Positions 1 through 5,617 of a stretch of 5,617 nucleotides of DNA are shown in pieces. Where the stretch lies: the NCBI GenBank assembly GCA_022615465.1, contig JAKEGR010000004.1:1-5617 (forward strand), in the 5' to 3' direction. Both the position numbers and the translations under genes were made by a program. The notes below the pieces were generated by a model. That model made no database searches, was not told where the DNA came from, and worked only from the letters and a program-made list of their open reading frames with translations. Every line of letters begins with the position of its first letter. The stretch's first letter is position 1. The stretch comes from Planctomycetota bacterium. GTDB taxonomy: Bacteria; Planctomycetota; Planctomycetia; Pirellulales; Lacipirellulaceae.

Positions 1-28
1 AGGCTGAGAAGCCTGCTCTGCCGAGAGC
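1..28. repeat. Two small adjacent hairpins beyond the tRNA 3' end
   Basis: Two perfect 5-bp stems with 4-base loops stand side by side: AGGCT (1-5) with AGCCT (10-14), and GCTCT (15-19) with AGAGC (24-28). They lie just downstream of the minus-strand tRNA, and the second overlaps its last acceptor-stem bases. They could help tRNA 3' processing or transcription stop. Neither is followed by a run of U on the minus strand within the window, so an intrinsic terminator cannot be claimed. Stems this short also arise by chance. Confidence 0.25.
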
Positions 29-99
29 CAGCGGTCGGAGTTGAACCGACAACCCCCGCATTACGAATGCGGTGCTCTGCCAATTGAAGCTACGCTGGC
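26..99 (-). tRNA. tRNA-Thr (anticodon CGU)
   Basis: Read on the minus strand, this 74-base segment folds into a full cloverleaf. The acceptor stem GCCAGCG (99-93) pairs perfectly with CGCTGGC (33-27). The D arm is GCTT...AGAGC, the anticodon stem CCGCA/TGCGG is perfect, and the anticodon loop TTCGTAA places CGU at positions 34-36. A 5-base variable region precedes the T arm GTCGG-TTCAACT-CCGAC. CGU reads the threonine codon ACG. The first two acceptor pairs, G1-C72 and C2-G71, match known threonine identity elements of bacterial threonyl-tRNA synthetase. The discriminator base is U (complement of base 26). CCA is not encoded, so it must be added by CCA-adding enzyme. The gene is transcribed away from the three protein genes. 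Confidence 0.95.
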
Positions 100-110
100 G
101 ACCTAAATAG

Positions 111-153
111 CAAGTGGTTATCCGAAGCTTCCCGATGTCCTGGCAACCACTTG
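111..153. repeat. 9-bp perfect inverted repeat over the tRNA promoter
   Basis: CAAGTGGTT at 111-119 is the exact reverse complement of AACCACTTG at 145-153, with 25 bases between them. The arm centres are 34 bp apart, close to three helical turns. One arm covers part of the predicted -10 box of the tRNA promoter and the other touches its -35 box. It could be a paired protein-binding site or a hairpin, or it could be chance. The loop is long for a stable RNA hairpin, and most of the repeat lies upstream of the expected tRNA start. Confidence 0.45.
117..146 (-). promoter_or_regulatory. Sigma-70-like promoter of tRNA-Thr
   Basis: On the minus strand there is a -35 box TTGCCA (146-141; 5 of 6 matches to TTGACA), an 18-base spacer, and a -10 box GATAAC (122-117; 4 of 6 matches to TATAAT). 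The expected start would be near base 110, giving a leader of about 10 bases before the mature tRNA end at base 99. This is a typical arrangement for a tRNA gene. The arms of a 9-bp inverted repeat (111-119 and 145-153) overlap both boxes. Confidence 0.55.
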
Positions 154-274
154 GCGCCTGATGCCCCGAATCTCGCGAAGATGACACCCCCTACCGTTTG
201 ATCAGGAAGGCGACGCTGTAGGGCATTCTAACCGACAATCCCTGCCAGTAAAACCCCGTTGTGACTTCCCTTTT

Positions 275-326
275 GCTCACGGACTGCTCACCACGGGGTG
301 TCGCCCCCGCTGAGCAGTCCGTGAGC
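275..326. repeat. Strong 16-bp palindrome (REP-like or cruciform element)
   Basis: The 16 bases at 275-290 (GCTCACGGACTGCTCA) are the exact reverse complement of 311-326, separated by only 20 bases. Inside that loop a second stem is possible: CGGGG (294-298) with CCCCG (305-309), closing a six-base loop. The whole is a long, nearly continuous hairpin of 21 pairs with a small asymmetric bulge. It is not a classical terminator: on the plus strand it is followed by TTGG, and on the minus strand by AAAA. It lies 134 bases before the first gene and probably upstream of that gene's promoter. Options are a REP-type repeat, a relic of a small mobile element, or a regulator site. No second copy is visible in the window. 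Confidence 0.8.
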
Positions 327-386
327 TTGGCACGGCAAGGCACGTTCGCTACGCACGGATCGGCCCTGGCCCCGTTCTCGGCCTGC

Positions 387-415
387 TGGCTAGTCGTTGT
401 GATCTCCGGTATATT
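387..415 (+). promoter_or_regulatory. Possible promoter of the three-gene cluster
   Basis: TATATT at 410-415 is a fair -10 box in otherwise GC-rich DNA. Seventeen bases upstream, TGGCTA (387-392) matches only 3 of 6 bases of the -35 consensus. Transcription would begin near 422, leaving a leader of about 40 bases before the start codon at 461. The -35 match is poor, so an activator or another sigma factor could be involved, or the true promoter may lie elsewhere in the 300-base intergenic region. Confidence 0.3.
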
Positions 416-460
416 AGCGGAAGGGCTATCTGCGCAAAAAACGCCTGAGGAGTTTTCGCT

Positions 461-1828
461 ATGTCGCGACATTTCAACCGACGAAGTTTTCTGGGTGGTT
501 TATCGACAGGAGCCGCGGCCTATTGGGTTGCCGGACAGTCCGGTTTTGCGGTTAGCAGTTCGCCCAATGAGCGATTGAACATCGCCGGAATTGGCGTTGG
601 CGGCAAAGGGGATAGCGACATTACTCAGGCTGGTAAGTTCGGTGATGTTGTTGCCATCTGCGACATCGACGACGTGCGGCTCGACAAAAAGGCGAAGGAG
701 TTTCCCAAGGCGAAGAAGTACAACGACTACCGCAAGCTGTTGGACGAGATGGGCCGTGAGATCGATGCCGTGGTCGTCAGCACCCCCGACCATCATCACG
801 CGCCGGCATGCCTCCGCGCGATGCGGATGGGCAAGCACGCGTATTGCCAGAAGCCACTCACCCACACGCCCGCCGAAGCCAGGCTGATGCGGGAAACGGC
901 GAGCCAATTCAACGTGCAAACCCAGATGGGTAATCAAGGCACGGCGTCAGACGGTTTTCGTGCGGGCGTGGAGTTGGTCCAGTCTGGCTCGGTTGGCCCC
1001 ATTCGAGAAGTCCACGCTTGGACCAACCGGCCATTCAAGTATTGGAAGCAGGCGCCAGACATCGTCGCTCGCCCTCAAGAGGCGCCACCGATCCCGCCAT
1101 ACGTCCACTGGGATCTGTTTCTCGGACCGGCTCCGCAGCGGCCGTACCATCCCGTGTATCATCCGCACAATTGGCGCGGCTGGTGGGACTTCGGCACCGG
1201 GTCGTTGGGCGATATGGCTTGCCACACGGCGAATCTAGCTTTCAAGAGCTTGAAGCTGGATCTCCCGCAGCGAGTGTCGGCCGTGAGTGGTGAGATTAAT
1301 CCTGAAACGTATCCGGCGTGGGCCACGATTACTTACGAATTTCCTGCTCGCGGTGATTTGCCACCCGTGAAATTCACCTGGTACGAGGGGGCCAAGGACG
1401 GCCAGCGAAATCTGCCCGATGCGGAGTTGCTGCAAGGCGAACAGGCTTCTGACAGTGGCATGATTTTTATTGGGGAGAAGGGTGCGATCTTCACTCCCAA
1501 TGATTATGGAGGAGAGCAGGTTTTGTTACCCCGCAAGGAGTTTGAGGGCTTCCAACGTCCCGAACCAACTATCGAGCGTCTGGGAAGCGCGGACTCTGAC
1601 ACGCACCAGAAGCGAGAGTGGATTCGTGCCATCCTGGAAGGTGGCCCGGCCCCCATGAGTAACTTCGACTACGCCTCGCGGATGACGGAGTCAATGATCC
1701 TTGGCAATGTTGCCGTACGGTTGGGCAAGACCCTGGAATACGACGGCAAGACAGGCGCGGTGACCAACTGCCCGGAGGCATCGGCGATCATTCACGGCAC
1801 GTATCGCGACGGCTGGGAGCTTGGTTAA
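461..1828 (+). CDS. Tat-exported Gfo/Idh/MocA family oxidoreductase
   Basis: Predicted NAD(P)-dependent oxidoreductase of 455 residues acting on a sugar or cyclitol outside the cytoplasm. The N-terminus is a twin-arginine signal: R7-R8-S-F-L, then a hydrophobic stretch to about residue 27, with likely cleavage after A30. Tat export moves folded proteins, so the nucleotide can be carried along, as known for Zymomonas glucose-fructose oxidoreductase. The Rossmann domain begins at 38 with a glycine-rich GIGVGGKG loop (43-50). TPDHHHAP (108-115) and CQKP (129-132) follow; the latter replaces the usual EKP and keeps catalytic-type K131. The C-terminal domain contains GTGSLGDMACH (245-255), where D251 and H255 match the family's catalytic Asp/His pair. 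Length suits the exported, longer members common in planctomycetes. The start is supported by GAGGAG at 447-452, eight bases before ATG. It is first in the cluster. The exact substrate and reaction cannot be deduced. Confidence 0.93.
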   Translation: MSRHFNRRSFLGGLSTGAAAYWVAGQSGFAVSSSPNERLNIAGIGVGGKGDSDITQAGKFGDVVAICDIDDVRLDKKAKEFPKAKKYNDYRKLLDEMGREIDAVVVSTPDHHHAPACLRAMRMGKHAYCQKPLTHTPAEARLMRETASQFNVQTQMGNQGTASDGFRAGVELVQSGSVGPIREVHAWTNRPFKYWKQAPDIVARPQEAPPIPPYVHWDLFLGPAPQRPYHPVYHPHNWRGWWDFGTGSLGDMACHTANLAFKSLKLDLPQRVSAVSGEINPETYPAWATITYEFPARGDLPPVKFTWYEGAKDGQRNLPDAELLQGEQASDSGMIFIGEKGAIFTPNDYGGEQVLLPRKEFEGFQRPEPTIERLGSADSDTHQKREWIRAILEGGPAPMSNFDYASRMTESMILGNVAVRLGKTLEYDGKTGAVTNCPEASAIIHGTYRDGWELG

Positions 1829-1860
1829 GGCAGGCCGCGAATAGTGTCCAGCACGATTGA

Positions 1861-3345
1861 ATGACCGCCCACTCATCCCTACCACACGATGTCCGCTCCA
1901 CTCCGCCGCTGTGGCTGGCGGTGTTGTCGGCAGCGGCGGCAGGAGGCATGGGCTGGGGCATACGTGGTCAGTATGGCCATGAGACCGGTGCCATGATCGC
2001 TGGTGTCCTGGTGGGCCTGGTCGTGGTGCATTTGTTTTGCCCGCGTGCGACATCGCTCTCAGCCGCCCGAGCAGTTGCCTTCTGCGCACTCGGCATTTCA
2101 CTCGGCGGATCGATGACGTACGGTGAAACGATCGGCCTGACTCAAAATGCTCCGTTGATAGGCAACTGGGAGGCACTTCGCTGGGGGCTGTTGGGCCTTT
2201 CGCTCAAAGGTGGCATTTGGATCGCTTTCGCCGGGGCCATGCTGGGAATGGCACTGGGCGAACGGACGTACCGCCCCTGGGAACTCGCCGGCCTGCTCGT
2301 CGGGATGCTCATTTGCTTGTTCTTGGGCCTCTTTCTGTTGAACATGCCCTTCGACCCGGCCAACCGTGTTTTGCCGAAGATCTACTTTTCGAGCGATTGG
2401 TATTGGGAACCTGGTGCCGATCTTGAGCCACGGCGCGAGCGATGGGGCGGCCTGCTACTTGCCCTCATCGCGTTGATCGCGTACGTCGGCGGTGTTCGCA
2501 AGGACCGGCTGGCCGTTCGTCTGGCGGCATGGGGCTTTCTGGGCGGAGCGATTGGATTCCCGGGCGGACAGTGTTTGCAGGCCTGCCACGCTTGGAACGC
2601 GGAGTCGTTCCGCCAAGGCTGGTTTGCGACGCTCGAACCTCACATGAATTGGTGGAACGTGATGGAGATCACGTTCGGGACCACCTTCGGTGCCATCTTG
2701 GCGCTGGGTCTGTGGCTGAACCGGCACCTGATTGCCGCCGAGGAGAAGGCCGAACAAGTCTTGTTCAGCGAGACGGTCGAATGGCTGTTGGTGATGGTCC
2801 AGTTGGCAGTGCTTTTGGCATGGAACTTCGGCGAATACTGGTTTGTGGATATATTTGCCGACCACGCCCTGACCATGATTATCATTCCACTGGTAGCCGT
2901 GGCGGGAGGCCGGTTTTGGCCGTACCTGGTCGCGCTGCCAATCGTGGCCCTGCCCATTGCCGGCAAGACCGTGCGGCAGCTTTGTTACGACGAAACAACG
3001 TTATCACCTCTCACAGGGTATGGACTCTACTGGATTTTGCCACTGGCTGTGGCGATTGCAGTAGCGATCCTGTTGGCGAGACAGTCGGAGAGACGTCCTA
3101 GCTGGCGCACGTTTTCGCGGTGGACGCTCTTGGTGACGACAGGACTTTATTTTTACTTGAACTTTGCGATTTTCCATTATTCCTGGCCGTGGCAACCGTG
3201 GACCAGCCGCACGCCCAGCGGCATCGTGTTTGCCGTGTGCAGCGTCATCCTTGCGGCGGTAGCCCTGCACCCTGGTCCGAAAATGGAGGAGAACGTACTT
3301 ATCCCAACGCAGTCGGATGGTGGCAAGCAAACGGATGCCGGCTGA
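1861..3345 (+). CDS. Polytopic inner-membrane protein of unknown function
   Basis: A 494-residue, strongly hydrophobic protein with, by eye, about 11-13 membrane helices (near 17-34, 43-60, 68-85, 107-132, 141-161, 196-211, 221-238, 266-287, 306-323, 337-368, 386-406, 421-439 and 452-470). I do not recognise a named family. Helix 1 runs into GWGIRGQYGHETGAM (31-45), an unusually polar motif for a membrane region. YGETIG (87-92) echoes its YG/ET pattern, and GGAIGFPGGQ (228-237) and EITFGTTFG (269-277) may be matching parts of a second half. An aromatic loop HYSWPWQPW (439-447) precedes the last helix. These traits suit a transporter or membrane enzyme, but that is inference. An in-frame TGA at 1858-1860 directly precedes the ATG, so it cannot start earlier. 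No clear Shine-Dalgarno is visible in the 32-base gap, suggesting translational coupling or SD-independent initiation. It probably shares a transcript with its neighbours. Confidence 0.88.
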   Translation: MTAHSSLPHDVRSTPPLWLAVLSAAAAGGMGWGIRGQYGHETGAMIAGVLVGLVVVHLFCPRATSLSAARAVAFCALGISLGGSMTYGETIGLTQNAPLIGNWEALRWGLLGLSLKGGIWIAFAGAMLGMALGERTYRPWELAGLLVGMLICLFLGLFLLNMPFDPANRVLPKIYFSSDWYWEPGADLEPRRERWGGLLLALIALIAYVGGVRKDRLAVRLAAWGFLGGAIGFPGGQCLQACHAWNAESFRQGWFATLEPHMNWWNVMEITFGTTFGAILALGLWLNRHLIAAEEKAEQVLFSETVEWLLVMVQLAVLLAWNFGEYWFVDIFADHALTMIIIPLVAVAGGRFWPYLVALPIVALPIAGKTVRQLCYDETTLSPLTGYGLYWILPLAVAIAVAILLARQSERRPSWRTFSRWTLLVTTGLYFYLNFAIFHYSWPWQPWTSRTPSGIVFAVCSVILAAVALHPGPKMEENVLIPTQSDGGKQTDAG

Positions 3346-3363
3346 ACGGTTTTGTTCCCTTTC

Positions 3364-3368
3364 AGGAG
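3364..3368 (+). promoter_or_regulatory. Ribosome-binding site fixing the start of the third gene
   Basis: AGGAG at 3364-3368 stands seven bases before ATG 3376. The reading frame stays open back to a TTG at 3352, but that codon has no such site. It would also put eight extra residues, including a negative charge, before a clean signal peptide. The ATG is therefore the better start. Confidence 0.75.
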
Positions 3369-3375
3369 CTTCGAA

Positions 3376-5517
3376 ATGCGTTATTGCTTCGCCTGTATCT
3401 TGTTCGTGTTGTTTGCGGCCAATTCCGTTGCCCAATTCGTCCGGCCTGATTGGCATGCGGGCGAATATCCCGGCCGCAACGAGCTTATGTGGGCGGCAAT
3501 CACCCTGGACCTGCAGTCCTCGTTTCCACGAGGCGGCGCGCCGGTCGTGGTCAAGCCGTTTCTGCAGGACGATCGGTCGATCCTCCCCCTCAAAGAGGCG
3601 AAATTCAGCGATCCGATGGGTCTGACACGCGTAAGCGGAAAGCAAGGGGTGATCCTTCGGACACGCGACGCCCAGTATTATTTCGATGGCGAGACAGTGG
3701 CCCAGGCCTCAGAAGAAGCGGAGGAGGAACATCTTTCTTTCCACGGCGATGAGTATGCGATCAGGGATGGGCGACTTGTGCGAATTGAATCGGGCAAGGC
3801 GATTCCGGTTCTTGATTTTGGCCGGGACGGCCTGCCTGACGACGACGTCCGCGACATCGCGATCAGCCCCGACGGCGATCTCTACGTCGCGACCGCATCG
3901 GGCATCGGCATCCTTTCCAAAGAGGGAACCTGGCGGCACCTGACAGGGAGCAACGGCGGATTGCCCGTTAACGACGTCACTTGTCTTTCCTTTGCCGACG
4001 ACGGAACCCTCTGGGTCGGCACAATAGCGGGCGCGGTGCGGCGATGGCCCCACGGCGAATGGAATTATCGCATGGGGCCGCGATGGATGATCGGCGACGA
4101 AGTCGTTGACATCCTGGCGGCATCGGATGGCGGCGCGTATATCCTCACCAAGAACAGCCTGACGCATCTCTTCACTCGGAAAATGACGCTGCGTGAGAAG
4201 GCAAAGCACTACGACGCCATTGTTCAGGCGAGGCACGTTCGCCACGGGGCAGTGACGGGTTGCAATCTCCGTGATGTCAACGACTTCAATTCCTGGTACA
4301 TGGGAGACGACGACAACGACGGCCTATGGACGTCGATTTACCTCGGCGCGAAGTGCTTCGAATACGCCGCAACAGAGGATCCCGAGGCGAAGAGGATCGC
4401 AAAGTTCCATTTCGATTTCTTGCACCGACTGGTGACGATCAACGGCATTCCTGGGTTTGTTTCGCGGAGCCTCCGTCCGAGCCAAGACGCGCCCGGCGGA
4501 CACGAGGAATACCACTACCAGGGCGGCGGCGAGTGGCACGAATCGACCGTCGAACCGGGGTGGCAATGGAAGGCCGACACCAGTTCGGACGAGCTTTCCG
4601 GCCACTTTTTTGCGTGGGGAGTCTATTACGATTATGTCGCCAAGGGCGACCCCGTTGAAGAAAAACGTGTCGAGGAACTCGTCCGCCGTGTCGTCAACCA
4701 CATCATCGATCACGACTTCACGTTGACCGATGTCGACGGCCACCCAACGCGGTGGGCCATCTATTCCCCGCGACTGCTGCACGGCGATCTCTTGTGGAGT
4801 GATCAAGTCGGCTTCAACGCGCTCGGCATCCTTGCGCACCTGAAGGTCGCTATCCATATCTGCGGCGACCAGAAATTCAAGGATGCCTACCAGATGTTGA
4901 TCGACAAATGGGGCTACAACGTCAAGGCGATGTTCTCCAAGGAAATGCTGCCCAACACGCCCAATGGCGGGATCAATCACTCGGATGACGAGATGGCGTG
5001 GCTCGAATACTATCACCTGCTGCTTTATCCCGATGAGGATGCAAACCTGCACTGGCAATATCGTTTTTCGGCGGCACGGTCGATGCGGCCGGAGATTCCC
5101 GAGAGATCTCCCTTCTTCAATTTTCCTTTCGCGATTGCTTTTCCGCAGTGGGCTCACGTCGCCGACGGCGTGGATACGCTCCGACGCTGGCCGCTCGATC
5201 TGCGGCAGTTCGCGACCCGGAACAGCCACCGCGACGACGTGATCGTCGATCCGCGGAGCAGCCGCCATGGAAACCAGACGCTTCTTGAGCCTGTTTCCAT
5301 GGATGAACGTGTTCCGATGAAATGGAATCACGATCCTTACGTTGCCGACAGCGGCGGGGATGGGCGTCACGAAGAATCGGGCGCCGAGTGGCTGATGCCC
5401 TACTGGATGGCTGTTTATCACAAGCTCATCGTCGAAGTGGGAGAAAACGAAGTTCCGGGGCATACGGATTATATTCATGAGCCGCCCGGCACACCTCGGA
5501 TCAACAAATCCCGCTAG
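3376..5517 (+). CDS. Secreted protein with partial Reg_prop propeller and alpha/alpha-toroid-like domain
   Basis: A 713-residue exported protein. Residues 1-19 form a Sec signal peptide (hydrophobic FACILFVLFAA, likely cut after SVA); there is no lipobox. Residues 151-180, 194-224 and roughly 239-265 look like blades of the two-component-regulator propeller type: GLPDDDVRDIAISPDGDLYVAT and GLPVNDVTCLSFADDGTLWVGT share the GLP-x-NDV...DG-LWVGT pattern. With perhaps one or two degenerate blades in 91-150, this is far fewer than in full sensor propellers. From about 290 the protein turns helical and aromatic, as in six-hairpin (alpha/alpha)6 toroids. Landmarks are DDDNDGLW (311-318), which fits a DxDxDG calcium-type loop, HEEYHYQGGGEWHES (376-390), WKADTSSDELSGHFFAW (398-414), WSDQVGFNALG (474-484) and HSDDEMAWLEYYHLLLY (535-551). 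Toroids of this kind include glycosidases, polysaccharide lyases and epimerases, so a glycan substrate is likely but unproven. It is the last gene of the cluster. Confidence 0.88.
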   Translation: MRYCFACILFVLFAANSVAQFVRPDWHAGEYPGRNELMWAAITLDLQSSFPRGGAPVVVKPFLQDDRSILPLKEAKFSDPMGLTRVSGKQGVILRTRDAQYYFDGETVAQASEEAEEEHLSFHGDEYAIRDGRLVRIESGKAIPVLDFGRDGLPDDDVRDIAISPDGDLYVATASGIGILSKEGTWRHLTGSNGGLPVNDVTCLSFADDGTLWVGTIAGAVRRWPHGEWNYRMGPRWMIGDEVVDILAASDGGAYILTKNSLTHLFTRKMTLREKAKHYDAIVQARHVRHGAVTGCNLRDVNDFNSWYMGDDDNDGLWTSIYLGAKCFEYAATEDPEAKRIAKFHFDFLHRLVTINGIPGFVSRSLRPSQDAPGGHEEYHYQGGGEWHESTVEPGWQWKADTSSDELSGHFFAWGVYYDYVAKGDPVEEKRVEELVRRVVNHIIDHDFTLTDVDGHPTRWAIYSPRLLHGDLLWSDQVGFNALGILAHLKVAIHICGDQKFKDAYQMLIDKWGYNVKAMFSKEMLPNTPNGGINHSDDEMAWLEYYHLLLYPDEDANLHWQYRFSAARSMRPEIPERSPFFNFPFAIAFPQWAHVADGVDTLRRWPLDLRQFATRNSHRDDVIVDPRSSRHGNQTLLEPVSMDERVPMKWNHDPYVADSGGDGRHEESGAEWLMPYWMAVYHKLIVEVGENEVPGHTDYIHEPPGTPRINKSR

Positions 5518-5538
5518 CTGGGGTTGTCGCGGCTTTTT
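5511..5538 (+). terminator. Weak possible terminator after the cluster
   Basis: CCGC (5511-5514) can pair with GCGG (5529-5532) across a 14-base loop, and the stem is followed by C and five T (5534-5538). The position is right for the end of the three-gene unit. The four-pair stem with a wide loop is poor, and it begins inside the last codons of the gene. The rest of the tail to 5617 shows no convincing gene. Confidence 0.25.
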
Positions 5539-5617
5539 GAGTCCTGCATTTATTGAAGCAAGACATGGGGTCAATCAACAGCCCGCCGAAAGCAGGTAAT
5601 TCTGGCGCAGCCGTTGA

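Larger units (their letters stand above)
154..460. other. Intergenic region between tRNA-Thr and the three-gene cluster
   Basis: About 300 bases separate the tRNA promoter from the first protein gene. I find no convincing coding sequence. Open frames here on either strand run through a strong palindrome, lack a credible ribosome-binding site and resemble no family I know. What it does hold is the palindrome at 275-326, a possible promoter around 387-415 and the ribosome-binding site at 447-452. Since the tRNA and the cluster point away from each other, control signals for both sides are expected here. Confidence 0.6.

Noticed and set aside
14..81. TGCTCTGCC repeated at 14-22 and 73-81, possibly the D-arm remnant of a second tRNA
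   Set aside because: The similarity is nine bases only, and the bases around 14-22 do not continue as a tRNA D arm or cloverleaf.
26..99. tRNA-Thr as an integration site for a mobile element
   Set aside because: No direct repeat of the tRNA 3' end and no integrase are seen. The tRNA 3' side faces the left edge, so the cluster lies on its 5' side, which is not the usual target.
191..472. 93-residue minus-strand open frame upstream of the first gene
   Set aside because: It is largely the reverse reading of the same palindrome-bearing region, with no recognisable motif and no supporting start signal.
261..578. 105-residue plus-strand open frame over the palindrome and the start of the oxidoreductase gene
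   Set aside because: It begins inside the intergenic region, runs through both arms of the palindrome, overlaps the well-supported gene out of frame and has no credible ribosome-binding site.
3352..3375. TTG start eight codons upstream for the toroid gene
   Set aside because: ATG 3376 has AGGAG at proper spacing and gives a cleaner signal peptide.
4324..5574. 416-residue open frame antisense to the toroid gene
   Set aside because: Long antisense frames are common opposite GC-biased genes. The protein is rich in I, V, R and P in patterns mirroring the sense codons and shows no domain, while the sense strand has a signal peptide and clear motifs.
5565..5617. ATG-led open frame running off the right edge
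   Set aside because: Only 17 codons are visible, without a clear ribosome-binding site and after a possible terminator. There is too little to call a gene.

Overview
The window reads as ordinary chromosomal DNA from a moderately GC-rich bacterium, most likely a member of the Planctomycetota (Pirellulales-like) or a close PVC relative. This is inferred from protein style: a Tat-exported Gfo/Idh/MocA oxidoreductase, an unnamed polytopic membrane protein with a GWGIRG motif, and a secreted propeller plus helical-toroid protein. No marker gene fixes the taxonomy. I see no transposase, phage gene, CRISPR array or resistance gene.

Layout: positions 26-99 hold a tRNA-Thr (anticodon CGU) on the minus strand with a good sigma-70-like promoter at 117-146. 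A 9-bp perfect inverted repeat overlaps both promoter boxes. Positions 154-460 carry no convincing gene, but contain a very strong 16-bp perfect palindrome at 275-326 with a smaller stem inside its loop. Three plus-strand genes follow with gaps of only 32 and 30 bases: 461-1828 (exported oxidoreductase), 1861-3345 (multi-pass inner-membrane protein of unknown function) and 3376-5517 (secreted protein with a short Reg_prop-like propeller segment followed by an alpha/alpha-toroid-like domain). The last 100 bases contain at best a weak terminator.

The three genes look like one transcription unit. A plausible but unproven reading is an envelope-located carbohydrate-processing module: the third gene product would act on a glycan outside the cytoplasm, the first would oxidise, reduce or rearrange a sugar with tightly bound NAD(P), and the second would move or sense a small molecule in the membrane. 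Only the export signals and the oxidoreductase family are well supported. The substrate, the membrane protein's role and the toroid's chemistry cannot be read from the sequence.
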